Shown one piece after another: positions 37,669 to 49,772 of a stretch of 64,000 nt of DNA; position 1 is the first letter of the stretch, and the number at the start of each line of letters is the position of its first letter. The notes under the pieces were generated by a model. That model searched no databases. It was not told the DNA's origin and saw nothing but the letters and a program-made list of their open reading frames with translations. The position numbers were made by a program, and so were the translations under genes. Origin of the DNA: Desarmillaria ectypa. Taxonomy: Eukaryota; Basidiomycota; Agaricomycetes; Agaricales; Physalacriaceae. Where the stretch lies: positions 930,001 through 994,000 of the forward strand of contig JAUDYN010000002.1 of the NCBI GenBank assembly GCA_030407005.1, read 5' to 3'.

Positions 37669-38381
37669 TCAGGATCCCCCACCTCCCCCGTCTCCACCTC
37701 CGTCACCCTGAGGGTCCTCATCGTGTGCCGCCAGCATCGTGCCATCACCCGCATGGTCTCGTCTCTTCTTCTCCATTATAACAAACGTTATCACCACCAA
37801 GTCGAAATCCAGCGTACAGCCCGGTTGGATTCGCAGCCGTGACTTGCGTTCACCAGCATACAGACCCTCAAAGGTCGATGTGCACATATATCTTGCGATC
37901 TCTTCATTAGTGTCAACTCGCATCAGCTAGAGGCTCACTCAGTAACCATGGCTGCCACACATATAGATTACGGAGTACTTACAACGCACCCGACGCCTTT
38001 CACCGTCTTCCATCGGTACTCTGAATGGTCATCGCCTAGAAAATATCGAGATCTATACCAATGATCAAAATCTCCAAAGTTTCCGGTCGCGACGATGACT
38101 TACGAGCTGAACGGACCCCGCCTATACAGGAAATCCGTCGCCAGAACGCCACTACCTCCCAATCTCCGAAGGTTGCTACTCCGCACGACGGTGGGGTTAT
38201 CCCAGTTCCTCCACTCAATTTCTGCAACAACACTGTCCGCCTCTGACTCTGCCGGCCGCTGTATTCGCGATATCTTGCGATGTCCATGCACTTTTGTTGT
38301 AGTGATTTGGTAATGCGCCACACCATTGGCCGAAACAAGTACTGTTCGTAGAGGGTTGTCGGGAACGAGAAACAGGTCCAT
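37669..38381 (-). CDS. DUF6593-like basidiomycete protein with Gly/Asp tail
   Basis: Function unknown. Three exons join as MDLFLVPDNPLRTVLVSANG, VAHYQITTTKVHGHRKISRI, VVAEIEWRNWDNPTVV, GVLATDFLYRRGPFSS, then SRYFLGDDHSEYRWKTVKG, then LMRVDTNEEIARYMCTS. The first intron must use the acceptor at GGTATAG to keep the frame. This beta-rich layout (a tubby/scramblase-like fold is predicted for this group) matches DUF6593 proteins, which are common and expanded in agaricomycetes. The C-terminus changes to acidic and Gly-rich low complexity (PQGDGGGDGGGGGS). It lies beside SCAP on the same strand with about 330 bases between them; no functional link is evident. Confidence 0.65.
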
Positions 38382-38707
38382 GGTGCGACAGAATGCCGTG
38401 GTGGAGCAGATAAGTACTACCAGGACTGATACCAGTGAAAAAGGAAAGGGCGGACTAATAATGGTCTCTGAATCGATGTTATACTTTTGTGCTGACAGCC
38501 CTTCCGATCACATAAGGTAACTGAGGCGCACTTCATTCACTTACTGACAACGTCTGGCAAATGGTGCGAGTTCCTGCTTAACGTCGTTAGTTCGGACAAC
38601 TCGCAGATGACATGATATATGCGTACTTGGGTTGAAATTCCATGAAATGATGATTCTATAGATGTACAGCAGCGATGGAACGACAATACAAAAGATAGAA
38701 AAGAGGA

Positions 38708-41700
38708 CTACGATGAAAGAAAATTAAATACGCCTAGAGTATTCCCAAATCCAGCTAGGATGTGCCAGCGTGCGGCGACTAAAGGTGATACTCGTGTGAA
38801 TGGCAGACGAGGAAACACGCTCTTCGTCGCAGATAAGGAAAACGTGTCCTGACTATCAGCAATCATCGACAGAGCAGAGGCCTGAACCTCAAAATTCGAA
38901 GGTTCAAACGTCCATACTTCCCACCGATCCAACGTCGCCAACGATAATCCATGAGAAGTCGATGGCACCCCCTCCTTGTTCGTCTTCCCGACACCCCGCG
39001 GTCTCCTCCGAATACCAACCACCCGATACCCCAACACCCCCCAACACCCCCTCTCGCAACTCGTCTCTCCTACCTTCACAACCTGCAGACTCTGCCAAAT
39101 CTTCGACGATCCTCTCACTCCCTCAGCTGGACCGACCGCGTGATTCGTTTCACACTCCTCAACAGGTAACGTGAGCTCCGAAGCACGTCGAGTCGAATCC
39201 TTCTCCGATGCGCGCCGAGAATGAATGCCATGTGCAGATACAGGGAACGAGGCTTCAAATGCAGATGAAAGCCTCGAGTGTCGGCCTTGAGGCGAATTCA
39301 AGGACGCGAAGCTCCCGCTTCGGGAGCGACGCCCGCCAAGACCATCATATGAGAGCTTTCTAAGAGATCGGGTGGGTGTACATGAGCATCGTCGGGTTTC
39401 GTTGTTGTCGCTGAGGTAGGCCTTGAAGAAATGAACAAACTGATTGATAGAGAAGACCAGGGATAAGCTGTCAAGGGGCAGATAACCGCAATGGTGGCAT
39501 GCATGGCGAGGCATCGGAGAGAGACATAGTAAGGTCACTTTGCCGTACGCTTCGTCGAGGACGCGGATCATTTCACCAGTCGCTCCATCCCAAAGAGAAA
39601 CGACCCCTGCCTCAGTCACTGCTCCAACGATCGTGCGAGTTTCGTCCCCCATAATAGTGCGGCATACATCTACCTTTGTGACAATATCAGCAGGGTTCCC
39701 CGCTCGGACTGTAAAGTCGGGCATGAAAATCTTGTCTGTTTCGTTAATCTCTTGAATCTCCAGCGTCCCATCATCTAAACAAAAGGCGGCGCAAAGGACG
39801 CCCTGAGGTGCCACCCGGAGAAGAAGGGAGTTGATCGTATTTACTCTACTCAACGGGCGAAGCAGTATCATCGCCGGCAGCTCGCCAACTGCCCATTTGG
39901 CCGCGGCACCATTTTCGTACGTTGCGACTACAGAGATGGGCGCAGCTTTGTCTACAGGTGACGTGGGGCGGGAATGAGGAGGGGTACTTCCTCCACTTGG
40001 GTTATTAAACTCGACTCCAATGACTCCGGCGGACGAACTGGGCATCGTGAGATGGGGAAAAGCGTGTATACGACCCCTTTTGACTGCCCACACAGCAATG
40101 ACCCCTGCACCGGTTCCTACAGCACAATGCTCGCCTCTCTCGTCAACTGCCACGCACGTAATGGCAGAAGCACTTGAGGACGTGCTCGCCGACCTTAGCA
40201 ACACATCGGTGGCATCAATTGATAAATGAGTCTGGGTGTCTATATTCCACACAACGATCTCATTTTGCAAGCCAACAGATGCGACGACTTGACCTCCTTT
40301 ACCGGTTGCGATAAGCTCGACATCGCTGGAGAATGTCCGCGGGAGCGTGGAGAATGAGAAATGATTTCGAAGAGAAGCGGCCTCATCTGGGGCAGCCTCC
40401 TCCTCTTCTACATCTGCGCGGTTCTTTTGGGCTTCAAGTAATTCGGCATTCTTCAGAAGGTACAAGAGCAGACCGTAAAGGGCCAGGTTTGTAACTCCAA
40501 TAGGCAACACCATGATCTGGAGCAGCCAGAGTATCAGCTTGAGCGTTCTAAACCTGAGTCGATGCGTTTTGGGATGGTCAGGGAGGGTGGTGCTGTCATC
40601 GACATCAGGTCGGAAGGTTAAGATCGTGGGGCTTTCAATTCGAAGGTGAAGCGCTGACTCCGTTGGATTAAACGTTTTCCAAAGATGCCAGACTGGGTCG
40701 TGGTTGTCTGAAACGTGGGTATTGCGGTCTACTCGCGTAAGTGCTCCCCGATGAATGGAGGCGTCAGGGCTTCCTTTAATATCTGATGGCAATGTTGCGT
40801 AATATAACGTCGCGGTCGTTGCCAATAACTGAAAGCACTGTTAGACTTGAATTGAACTGCAATGTAACCAGATGCATACCAAGAAGAGGCTCAGGTTCTT
40901 CTTCGCTCGCCCACTGAATAGGCCCTGAATGACATTGACAACTTTTTGCCACTTTGACCGAGGTTTTACGGGATTTTTCTCAGGTATTGCAAACGGAACA
41001 GCAGGTGCCAATCCAGGATCTTGTTGTAAAAGTTCTTCAAGCTACATAACCGAGGATTGAGACCAACTTCCATTAGAGTGTGGACACTTACTTCAAGGCG
41101 TTGCATGTCTATGGAAAGTACCGCAATGAAGAATGTATGGGCCAAGAAGCCATGCGCAACCAACACCACGATAGCGAATGCGCAGAACTGGCGAATAGCA
41201 CCTCCAGCGAAGAAAGCAATAACTCCGAGAATGGTGTTGTAAGATACCACTTTAAGAATATTGGAAGTTCCCGCGAAACTCAGTCCTTCGGCAATTCGCT
41301 GTTTAACCGGCAACGTGACATGAGTTCTGCCAACGGCATCCACCTTGATACAAGTCAACATGGTACTACACAGAGATTTATAGACGAACCAAATTAAACA
41401 TGTTCTCAGCACCAGCAAACAAAATCATAATGGCCAATAGCTCCCTGTATTCAAATGAGAGATCAAGGGGAATTTGATTGGGCTGAAAAATAGGCACTTA
41501 CCAGGGCACCATCGTAATCTTGAAACCGACGAGAGCACAAACACTGAGACTGGTGATTGTACTAACTGTGATTTCCACCAAACCTGTGAACATTACACCA
41601 ATCCGAGAATGAACCGTGTTCATTTGGCGCATCGACCAGACTACGTATATCGCAAAACTGATATAAGCTAAATAGAGAAGAGCCGAGATCGACGTGGAGC

Positions 41701-42654
41701 CTTTATTCTTGGAAGGCGTTGAATGATACTGTTGGAAGCATTGAGAGGTGACTAACGGAAAGGAGTAACAACAAACCTCTAGGCCTAGCAAAATCGGTTC
41801 CTCTGTCTGTACATGGAGCATCGTATTTGACGATTTCACGGTTTCTATGGTTTGTGTCCAAGATATATGATCAGATTTCCCCACACAGTCGGATTCAAGA
41901 AAGAAGTAGGTAAGAGCGAGATATGTCGCGAAATCAAAGGTCGTTCCGCCGACGTGATGCTCTTCGGAGTCTCGACCGGCGAGAACCATGTGAGCCGTTA
42001 TAGGAATGCCTGAGATGGTGACATTCTTCGAAAGATTCAAAGTGTCCAGAATACTGGTGTCGGAGAGTAGAGTATTTTGATCATAATTCCAGAAGGTGAG
42101 GGGAGACAGCACGAAACACCGGCCGTCTGAACGTTTCAGACATGGAATCTTGTGACTGACGATGAGTTCGCTAAGTCGGTCTTCGAGCTTGAGGGTAGAT
42201 AGGAGAATTTGGTGGTTAAGGGCACTATCGTCTTCAGGTAAGGGGCTCTGAATAAGGATACGCTCCACCCTCAACGTTCGGCCGACTCCGCACCTGGCAC
42301 GAGACACCGAGTCACCTCCTACACGAAGGCTCTCATGTCCGGACCAAATATCCACCAAGTCCTGTTGCGCATTGAAGCCGGAGCCGGTCTTCATTGCAGT
42401 AAGTGTCTCAAGGATAGACTGGGTCTTTGTAGAGGTATACAAGTCGAGTGCTGGGTAGAGAAGGGAAGTGATAACGACGCCGGATATGAGGATGACGCGA
42501 ATTTGGTGGGTTGCGCAATGCCTGAGTAGATAGGGTCAGAATGTTCGACACAAGCTTCCGCGGAAACGTGAGGCACTTACAAGCCAAACCGAAGGAAGAA
42601 CCGACTTCCGATACTTCGAATAGCAGCAAGAAACCAAACAAATAATTCGAGCAT
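38708..42654 (-). CDS. SCP1: SREBP cleavage-activating protein (SCAP), sterol-sensing and WD domains
   Basis: A polytopic ER/Golgi escort protein that senses sterol and controls transport and cleavage of the SREBP transcription factor. The start at 42654 (MLELFVWFLAAIRSIGSRFF) precedes the first membrane helix (IRVILISGVVITSLLYPALD). A luminal loop of roughly 250 residues follows, then the sterol-sensing domain: RMNTVHSRIGVMFTGLVEIT, SLSVCALVGFKITMVPW, ILGVIAFFAGGAIRQFCAFA and HGFLAHTFFIAVLSIDMQRL. After the last helices, the long exon 38708-40829 encodes WD-type repeats (GQVVASVGLQNEIVVWNID; HCAVGTGAGVIAVWAVKRG), interrupted by a Ser/Arg-rich insert. The end is AGFGNTLGVFNFLSS. It is divergent from PDX1 across 336 bases. 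A longer N-terminus is possible because the frame stays open upstream. Confidence 0.9.
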
Positions 42655-42990
42655 GGTAAATATGATCTGTCCGTTGCAAAGGCTTAGGGTATACGAGAAA
42701 GAGCAACCAAGAAGGTATCCTGCGAGCAAGAAATAGGGTAGAAGAACGATTCCACGACGTGCATTCAAAGGAATGCTAAAGACAAGCGCTAGATGAATGG
42801 CTGCTGGGCTGCTGGAGCATTCGCAGATGAGTACGTACGTAGTACGCTCAAGACAGGACTCGGAAAAGGATCAAATTGAGGAAATTTGCAATCTCGGTAA
42901 TTCCCGATGTCTTCCGTAATCCCGGCCCAGACTTTCGCGTCACGATCAACCTCGTCCCCATACTTTTGTTCTTGCCTGTTGGCCATCATC
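42655..42990. promoter_or_regulatory. Divergent promoter region of SCAP and PDX1
   Basis: 336 bases separate the two start codons. If PDX1 begins at the in-frame upstream ATG (42907), only about 250 bases remain. No clear sterol-response or other box was identified. Confidence 0.45.
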
Positions 42991-44082
42991 ATGAGAGGCG
43001 TTCGACAATTCCGCTCTGCGCCGAGGACCCTTGCTCACTGTTCCCAGCAGTCTCGACGATGTACGTGGCTGTATCCTCATTATCCGCCTTCTGACCGACA
43101 AATTTCTCAGTTATTCATTCAACGCCTAGTCGAAATGAAATCAGTACCCTCCAAATGCCTGCAATGTCCCCAACCATGACCGAAGGCGGAATTGCCTCTT
43201 GGAAAAAGCAGCCGGGAGAAGCATTTGTTGGCGGTGATGTTCTTCTTGAAATTGTAATATTCCATCTTCTTTTTTTTCGGTTTCCGACATACTGACAAGC
43301 TGTAGGAAACTGACAAGGCTACTATCGACGTAGAAGCTATAACTGATGGAGTGATGGCAAAAATTCTGGTGCGTCGGTGGCGTCCATATCCGTGCTACGC
43401 TCATAGTTTTCACTCAGCTACCAGATGGAACGAAGAATATACCAGTTGGAAAGGTCATAGCTATGCTAGCAGAAGAGGGCGATGATATTTCTAACGTGGA
43501 AGCTCCCAAGGAAGCAGAAGCACCACCGACAGCCTCGCCGCCCAAGCAAGAAGCCGCTCCTTCGACCCCACCTCCAGTTCCGACCCCAGTAGCACACTCG
43601 TCACCACTGTCCCATTCGCGTCCACTATTCCCATCCGTCTACCGCCTATTGCACGAAAATAATGTGATCAATGTCGAGCAAATCAAGGGTACTGGTGTAC
43701 GCGGCATGTTAACCAAAGGCGATGTTCTTGCATTCTTGGGCAAAGCTTCTGGTCCTCTCGGCACCTACAAGGAGCCGGTACTTGCTCAGCCCACCGCGCC
43801 CATTCCTAGGAAGGATGAGCCAAAAGTAAGCGTCCATTTGTACCTTGAGGCAATCCATTTATTTTCTTCTAGCCTATAGACGCGGCCGCACTCCGACAGC
43901 TCATCGTTTCAACAATGCTTCGAAATTCAGTCAAGCCGGCTACTGCCCCGGGACCACCCCCAGATTTTGACTCCGTTATTGCGGACTATCTTCCATCAAC
44001 ACCTGCTGCCCCCAAGCCAGAAGCGAAGCGACCCTCCGCGTCGTCCAAGTCAACCACAGTTTACTTTGACGGTCTCATTTAG
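42991..44082 (+). CDS. PDX1: Pyruvate dehydrogenase complex protein X (E3-binding protein)
   Basis: A mitochondrial structural subunit that anchors the E3 dihydrolipoamide dehydrogenase to the E2 core. The start MRGVRQFRSAPRTLAH is a basic presequence; an in-frame ATG at 42907 is an alternative. Splicing to the acceptor after AAATTTCTCAG keeps the frame and gives FFIHSTPSRNEISTLQ before the lipoyl domain: MPAMSPTMTEGGIASW, FVGGDVLLEIETDKATIDVE (lipoyl-lysine in DKA) and VPVGKVIAMLAEEGDD-like residues. A Pro/Ala-rich linker follows, then the peripheral subunit-binding domain (FPSVYRLLHENNVINVEQIK, GTGVRGMLTKGDVLAFLG). The C-terminus is short and lacks the E2 acyltransferase domain, as in other fungal PDX1. 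Its stop is 60 bases from that of the amidohydrolase. Confidence 0.9.
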
Positions 44083-44142
44083 ACGCCAATTGGCATTATG
44101 TATATTATTGAATGGTAATATAGATCAGCTCGTCATAGAAAC

Positions 44143-47100
44143 TTACACTGAGTCGGGGTTATACGGAGGCATGGTTTGGATTCTACCTTTCACCGGCCAT
44201 TGTTCTGTCATGGTGTGCGCCTCCCATATTCTACCTCCCCGAGCGACGTATATCAATTCTCTTGTGCCTTGAATAGGCCCGTCGAGCAGATCAATGTCCG
44301 GAGGGTATACAAGAAAGTCCGCTAATTTTCCCGTTGACAACGAGCCAACCGAGCTGAACAGCCCAAATGTGATGGCTGCCGATGATGTTGCTGCTTGGAG
44401 AACCTATAGAGAGCCGCATTGACCAAAAAAGTGGGGACGGAGATTATCTGAAGAAGGGAACCTCGTAATTTGTCAGGCCCCCATACTTCGTAAATGCCAT
44501 CTCCTCATGGTAATCGAATCCTAGCGGTTTCTCCCCATGCGCCCCAATATGCGCCCTTAGGCCCGTTCTCACCATTTTAGCCGTGGACAGTGAAACATTG
44601 AATAGAGCATATGCTGAAAGAAATGGTTAGGGATTTAAAGTTCATCGTGAGAGACGGCGCACAGGTTAATGGCCGCGCTGTTGATTCATGTAGTCCTTCC
44701 AAAATATCATGCCGCGAGAACTGTCTCAGCCTAAGGAAAGGAAGGTCGTGGAATTTTCTCTGTGAAGACAAACGACTTACTTTGGGTCGTTCGGAATGTC
44801 TTCAGTGGCCCAAACGTACTGCTCTCCGAAAACACCTCCGTAGTTGACGATATGTGTCGGCGTAGATCCTGTACCGCTTTGCGACCACAGCATAAGCACA
44901 TCATCATACAAAACGGAGACGGGCAAAGCATGTTCAACAGTAGTCATGCCTAAATACAAGCCGAGTCAGCCAAATCAATCGAGGAAGCAAGAAGGCCTCC
45001 GACCATCTATGATATACGTCAGGTCCCAATCGTAATAGCTGCCGCCTTCAGGAACACATAGTAAGCCTATATCGCGAGCCGTCTTCAACAGCCGTTGACG
45101 AGAAGCACTGTGCCATCCGTGAGTATCGTTTCAAGGAAAAAGGGACATGGCCCGTACCGCGAGGGCAGTTGATAATTCTTATAAGACAAGCTTACAGGCC
45201 CAGCTTCAGCCTTAATCCTGGTCAGGGCAGATACCGCTTCGTTCAGGTTCACAATCTCTTCATGCAATCCCACCCACCCTCCACCAAAAAGAACAGACCC
45301 CGTAGTCAAGATCCGAGGCCCAATGAATTGCCCGCTCTCTAAACGACTACGCTCTATGAAGGCTGTCACAGTATCCGAGCTGGGACTATCTTCCTATGAG
45401 AAGGCATTTAAAGCTGTGAGAGATTCAAGACGCACTTGTGCATCGTGGTTATGCCATAGGCAAGGAAGCTTTGCATTTCCCATGACTTGGCTGGGAGTGG
45501 GACAATATAGCCTCCCCAGTGGGAATGAACGTCGATAAAACCAGGTATGACGAATCCTAAATAGAAAGGATTTGAGCTCAAAAAGCTGGATCAAATTTGA
45601 TAAATTCACATACCTTGATTAGCATCAAACTTGACAGCATCTTCGGGAATGGAAATATCACCAACAGAACCAACAGCTTGGATTACACCGTCTTTTACCA
45701 ACATGACTCCCTCCCTGATGAGATCGCTCTCGACGAGCCCTGTTTCCATCGTGAGAAGCGTCGCATTGTATACAGCCACAATATCTGACGACCCTGAAGC
45801 CTTTACCTCGTCCTTCAAACGTGCGATATCCGTGGAATGCTCAACGAAAATTTCTTGTGATTTGACGAGATCTTTTACGCATCCAATACCAAAAGTCGAC
45901 GGATCGCGCTTGATACTGGGAAGACATTGTTTGAGACGGGCGACTTCCAGAGAAAGTAATGTAGGGCCTAGGAATAGATATGGGTCAGGTACACGAGGAA
46001 GGAATCACTGTCTTATAATACCAGAAAGCCAACATAATTCTTGCCCATTCCCACTCCACGCAATGTCATGTCCACCATGAAGGCTCAGCCTCGCCAAACC
46101 CTGCGTAGCGTTGCCCGGTTTGGCCCAAAGTTGTTCACCAGGTTGGATATCGCTACCACGGGCGAGATATACATGTTGGAATTCAACAAAAGCCACCAAG
46201 TTGTCTGCTGAGACTGAGACTTTATTTGTCATTTTCCCGGATGCCAGGATCCGCTGCATGTAAGCATTGGAAGTATCAACGATGAATGCACGCCCGGATT
46301 CTTCAACCAGAAGCTGACCTTGGTCAAGGAACCGCAGACTGATTACACGGTCGCTAAAAGCAATGGCTAAAGGGACAAATTGTAGATTATACAACAGAGA
46401 ATTATCATGTTCTCCCCTGAAGGGTAACGTCAGGTCTGCAAAGTAAAGCCCCGGACGCGCAGTGGCCACGATTGTCCCCGTCAACGAATCTCCAGCAGTC
46501 TTTACAAATGCAATCTTTCGATGCCTATTCGTGCCCGGCGATATAGCAGGAGCAAGATACCGTCCAAGTGGCAATCCCTCTATTTCGTAAGCGATTCCCG
46601 ATGACAGATTAGCGATTTCGAACGAGGAGAAGTCAGTGTCTGACCACCGGCAGTGGACGATTAGATCGCTAGAACCAGAGACAAAGGAGGGCGAGTAGTA
46701 TGGGTAGCCATCGTGAAGAACCGGTACCGATATTACTTCCCTGTTCCCAATAGGCTGGACAACGGTCATTCCGGCGGCTTGAAATACTGCTCGTCCCCCA
46801 GAGTCGTCTATATGGAGCTCCTTGAAAGCATGTACCCTCGTGCTATCCTTAGTCTCTAAAGAAAGCAGATCCACGCCACCTCTGATAGTTTCTGCCATTT
46901 GCATTTCGATATGAGCGCGGAATCGGATAGGATACGAGGTTCCACTAGCCACCCGCTCCCCATACCTGTTGTTGGCCAAAAGAACACGATGTATTTGACC
47001 TGCTCCCCAGATGATAATAGCGTTGTCGGTGGGAGTAAACGCAAAGGAGGGGTATGTCCCCATTGGTGCCCAGACCGAGCTTAGGTCATACGTTAGGCCG

Positions 47101-48480
47101 TCGAAGACACGGTGAATGGTGCCGGTGTCAAGGTCCCTGGAAAGACATTGTCAGATGATATTATCGGTGCGGAAGGAGCGCATACTTCAGGACGAGAACT
47201 TCATGATCTCTTACCCGTCGTACAAATGCGAGGGTCCGTCCATCTCGAGACAGCTGGGGTCGGCTAGCACCACCGGGAAAAGCATTCACAAGGGTCTCCT
47301 CTTCTCCACTGGTCACATTCAGCGAAAAAATGGAGTAAACGCCCTTATGTACGTCTACGTGGGCATGCTACCAATAGATGCAAGGTGGTGAAACGACTAA
47401 GGATGTCACCTTTGCCCTCAGAAATAATATATGAATCTTGGACGTTCTTGGCATAAATGAGAGTATCGTTGCTCCTCCAAAGGAATTGTTCGGGACCTAT
47501 CTGTTGATTACCATAGTCGCCGACTGTCATACCGGCAGGTAAAGTCCTGCCCAGGATGCGACGGCCACTCTGCGGCTTGATCGGCTTCTGGGGTTCGCCT
47601 GAGAGTGACGGAACGTCGTACTCCCACCCTTCCGACGCAGAAAGAGTGATTTTTGAAGTATACCATTTGGATGCGATTATCTTGTTACCTGAGGGATGGA
47701 ATCGTGCGTCGGAGACCCAGCGAAATGTCTCATTCGTTACACGCCTCGCTGAAATTCAAGACACCTCAGACAATGATCCTAAAAACAAATGCTCAAAAGT
47801 ATGCAATACCTTCAAGCCGGCCCTCACGTTTCAAGCGATTGGATTGTTCATCGAAGATACGAGGCAACGCTGTCGCCGGCCTGACGTCCATCTCGCGGCA
47901 CCCACGCCAGGTCATGACCCAGATATTCTCCACCCCCAGCCCTGCATCACTGCGAAACACAATCCTGTTGCCCTCCGGTGAGAAACGGGGGTCCGAGTCG
48001 TAGGGAACACCAAGTAGGACAGGACGGGCCTTCGCTACAACATGACGATCCTGCTCGTCACCAGGGATGCAGTACACGTCCCCAAGCATGTCGAAGACGA
48101 TATCCCCCGTTGTAGGATGCACATCCAAACGCAACCATGTCCCTTCCTCAACATCATACTCGAGCAGTCGTGGGTATGGAAAATCGGTAGATATATCCCA
48201 GGGTGTCTGTTCGCGGTACGGCCAGATGTTGTCATGCCATTCGGATGCTGAGTCTCTGGTGTGTATGGCGTTAAAATTGAGGCTGAATAGCGATGCGGAA
48301 GCTGCACAGATAAAAATGAGGACGAGATAGATGATACTGAGTCTGGGTCCTTGGATGACCAGGTAAGTCACAGCCGACTTGGACGACGCTAGGAAATAAT
48401 CAACGACGGTACAACAACATCAGAGCTCAGCCCGCACAGTTGTTGTCCTTGAGCTCGGCCTTTGGAGCGGGTGCGCTCAT
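44143..48480 (-). CDS. Membrane-anchored TolB-like propeller plus amidohydrolase
   Basis: Exon 1 (MSAPAPKAELKDNN, start 48480) splices at CT|GTGCGG to SSSKSAVTYLVIQGPRL and one membrane helix (SIIYLVLIFICAASASLFSL). This gives type II topology with a short cytosolic tail. The next 700 or so residues hold TolB/PD40-type propeller blades (DPRFSPEGNRIVFRSDAG, IWVMTWRG, FSPDG-like repeats, YYSPSFVSGSSDLIVHCRW). The C-terminal third is a metal-dependent amidohydrolase: VAVYNATLLTMETGLVESD, VMLVKDGVIQAVGS, the metal motif GFIDVHSHWGG, GITTMH, GPRILTTGSVLFGG, GMTTVEHALP and LRAHIGAHGEK. The end is GSLSTGKLADFLVYPPDIDL. The substrate is unknown. This fusion is known in bacteria and fungi as imidazolonepropionase-like amidohydrolases with a WD40-like propeller. 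A GTG at 48371 is not the start. Confidence 0.83.
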
Positions 48481-48681
48481 TGACTTCCCATTACCGTCGA
48501 CCCTGCTTGCAAAGTATACCACATCACAACACGGCAGATATTCGGATGTGCCGGTTCAAAGTTGGAGAGCAGCAAAAAAAATTGGTTGGATTTTTTGTGC
48601 AGGCCACTAAATGGCCAGCACATATGTATTTTGATAAATTCGCGTATATCTGAGCAATAAAAATTCGAATAGCAGAATTTC

Positions 48682-49459
48682 CTAGGCCTCAGCGTTGGCT
48701 TCAACTTCAGCGGTACCATTCTTAGCCTCTTCCTCAGGCTTGGCTTCCTCCTTCTCATCATCCTTGGAGGCTTCCTCCTTGGGGTGCTCCTCTTTGTTCT
48801 CTTCTTCAGCTTTAGCGTCATCTTCTTTTGCATGATCCTCTTTGGTTTCACCATCTTCTCCCGGCGCTTGCTTGCTTCCAACGACAGCCGCGTTGACACT
48901 GACATGCGTCAGAATTTTACAGTGAAACAAGTAGAGCCGGACAATCACTCACGTCAACATGACTTGGACTTTTTCATTTTCATCACCGCCGTCTGGATTG
49001 GGTAGCTCCACCGAGAAGCGCTTAGTGCCTTTCCAGCCGTAGCTGCCGGTAGCAAAACTAGTAGGCAGCAGCGCCAATGTCGCCAAGAATCCAGGATCAG
49101 CTGAGGCAGCAGGAGCCAACTCATCATCATCAATACTGGGAGGGGTGTGCGTCACGTTAATGTGCAAAGGAAGGGCCTTGTTCTTGAATGTGGAGGCAGG
49201 CAAGGAGGCCTTGGAATCAAAATCGGGTGACTTCAGAGGGTTCCCTTACCAGAATAATAGAGTTAATGTATACCTTTGCACCTCGTTTCCCGCCCTTCTT
49301 TGCACCCTTGGTTGCTGTGGCATGTGTACCATTGTCGGTCTTCGCCGCCTTGGATGCTCGGGTTGTGGGGCCAGTAGTGTCGTCAGACGCTCTTTTCGTT
49401 CCTAAATATGAAAAGGTAAGTAAGTGCCAATCAGAGTAGAAAATGAACTAGCCAGTCAT
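48682..49459 (-). CDS. Lys/Glu-rich acidic protein, function unknown
   Basis: Not recognised. Three clear exons read TKRASDDTTGPTTRASKAAK with GAKKGGKRGAK (nuclear-like basic start), then ASLPASTFKNKALPLHINVT, ATGSYGWKGTKRFSVELPN and ENEKVQVMLT, then VNAAVVGSKQAPGEDG with a long Lys/Glu/Asp-rich tail ending VEANAEA. The central part looks like a small beta-rich domain; the tail is probably disordered. The start is uncertain: the only nearby upstream ATG (49457-49459) would make a 7-base first coding exon (ATGACTG) followed by an unusual GC donor. A missed upstream exon is the alternative. It lies between the amidohydrolase and PLP2 on the same strand. Confidence 0.6.
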
Positions 49460-49772
49460 CTTTATTGCGGAAAGCGGAGTTACGCTGTGCAGAAATGGGT
49501 GAGGATGATGGGGTGCGTCTAAGAATGGTTGACCAAGGAAATGAATTGATTTTCGATTTATATTCCCCTGGCGACCACATGACGTCACGCGTCGTGCCAC
49601 CAACGTCAGGTGATCAGGCGCGTTCAATAGCCGAGAATAACCGGCGCTGAGAAAGGCGCAGTTTGTGTCCGCGACCATGAGGCGAGCCAAGGAACAAAAT
49701 CCGGAATACGCGGTTATGGGATGGCTCGAAAGCAGCTTAATTCATTAGAAATACAAGTCAAATACATACGAA

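Noticed and set aside
38800..39174. 124-codon plus frame rich in Pro/Ser
   Set aside because: Antisense to the SCAP WD exon.
48369..48371. GTG as start of the amidohydrolase
   Set aside because: An upstream ATG exon (48480) splices in frame and gives a better N-terminus.
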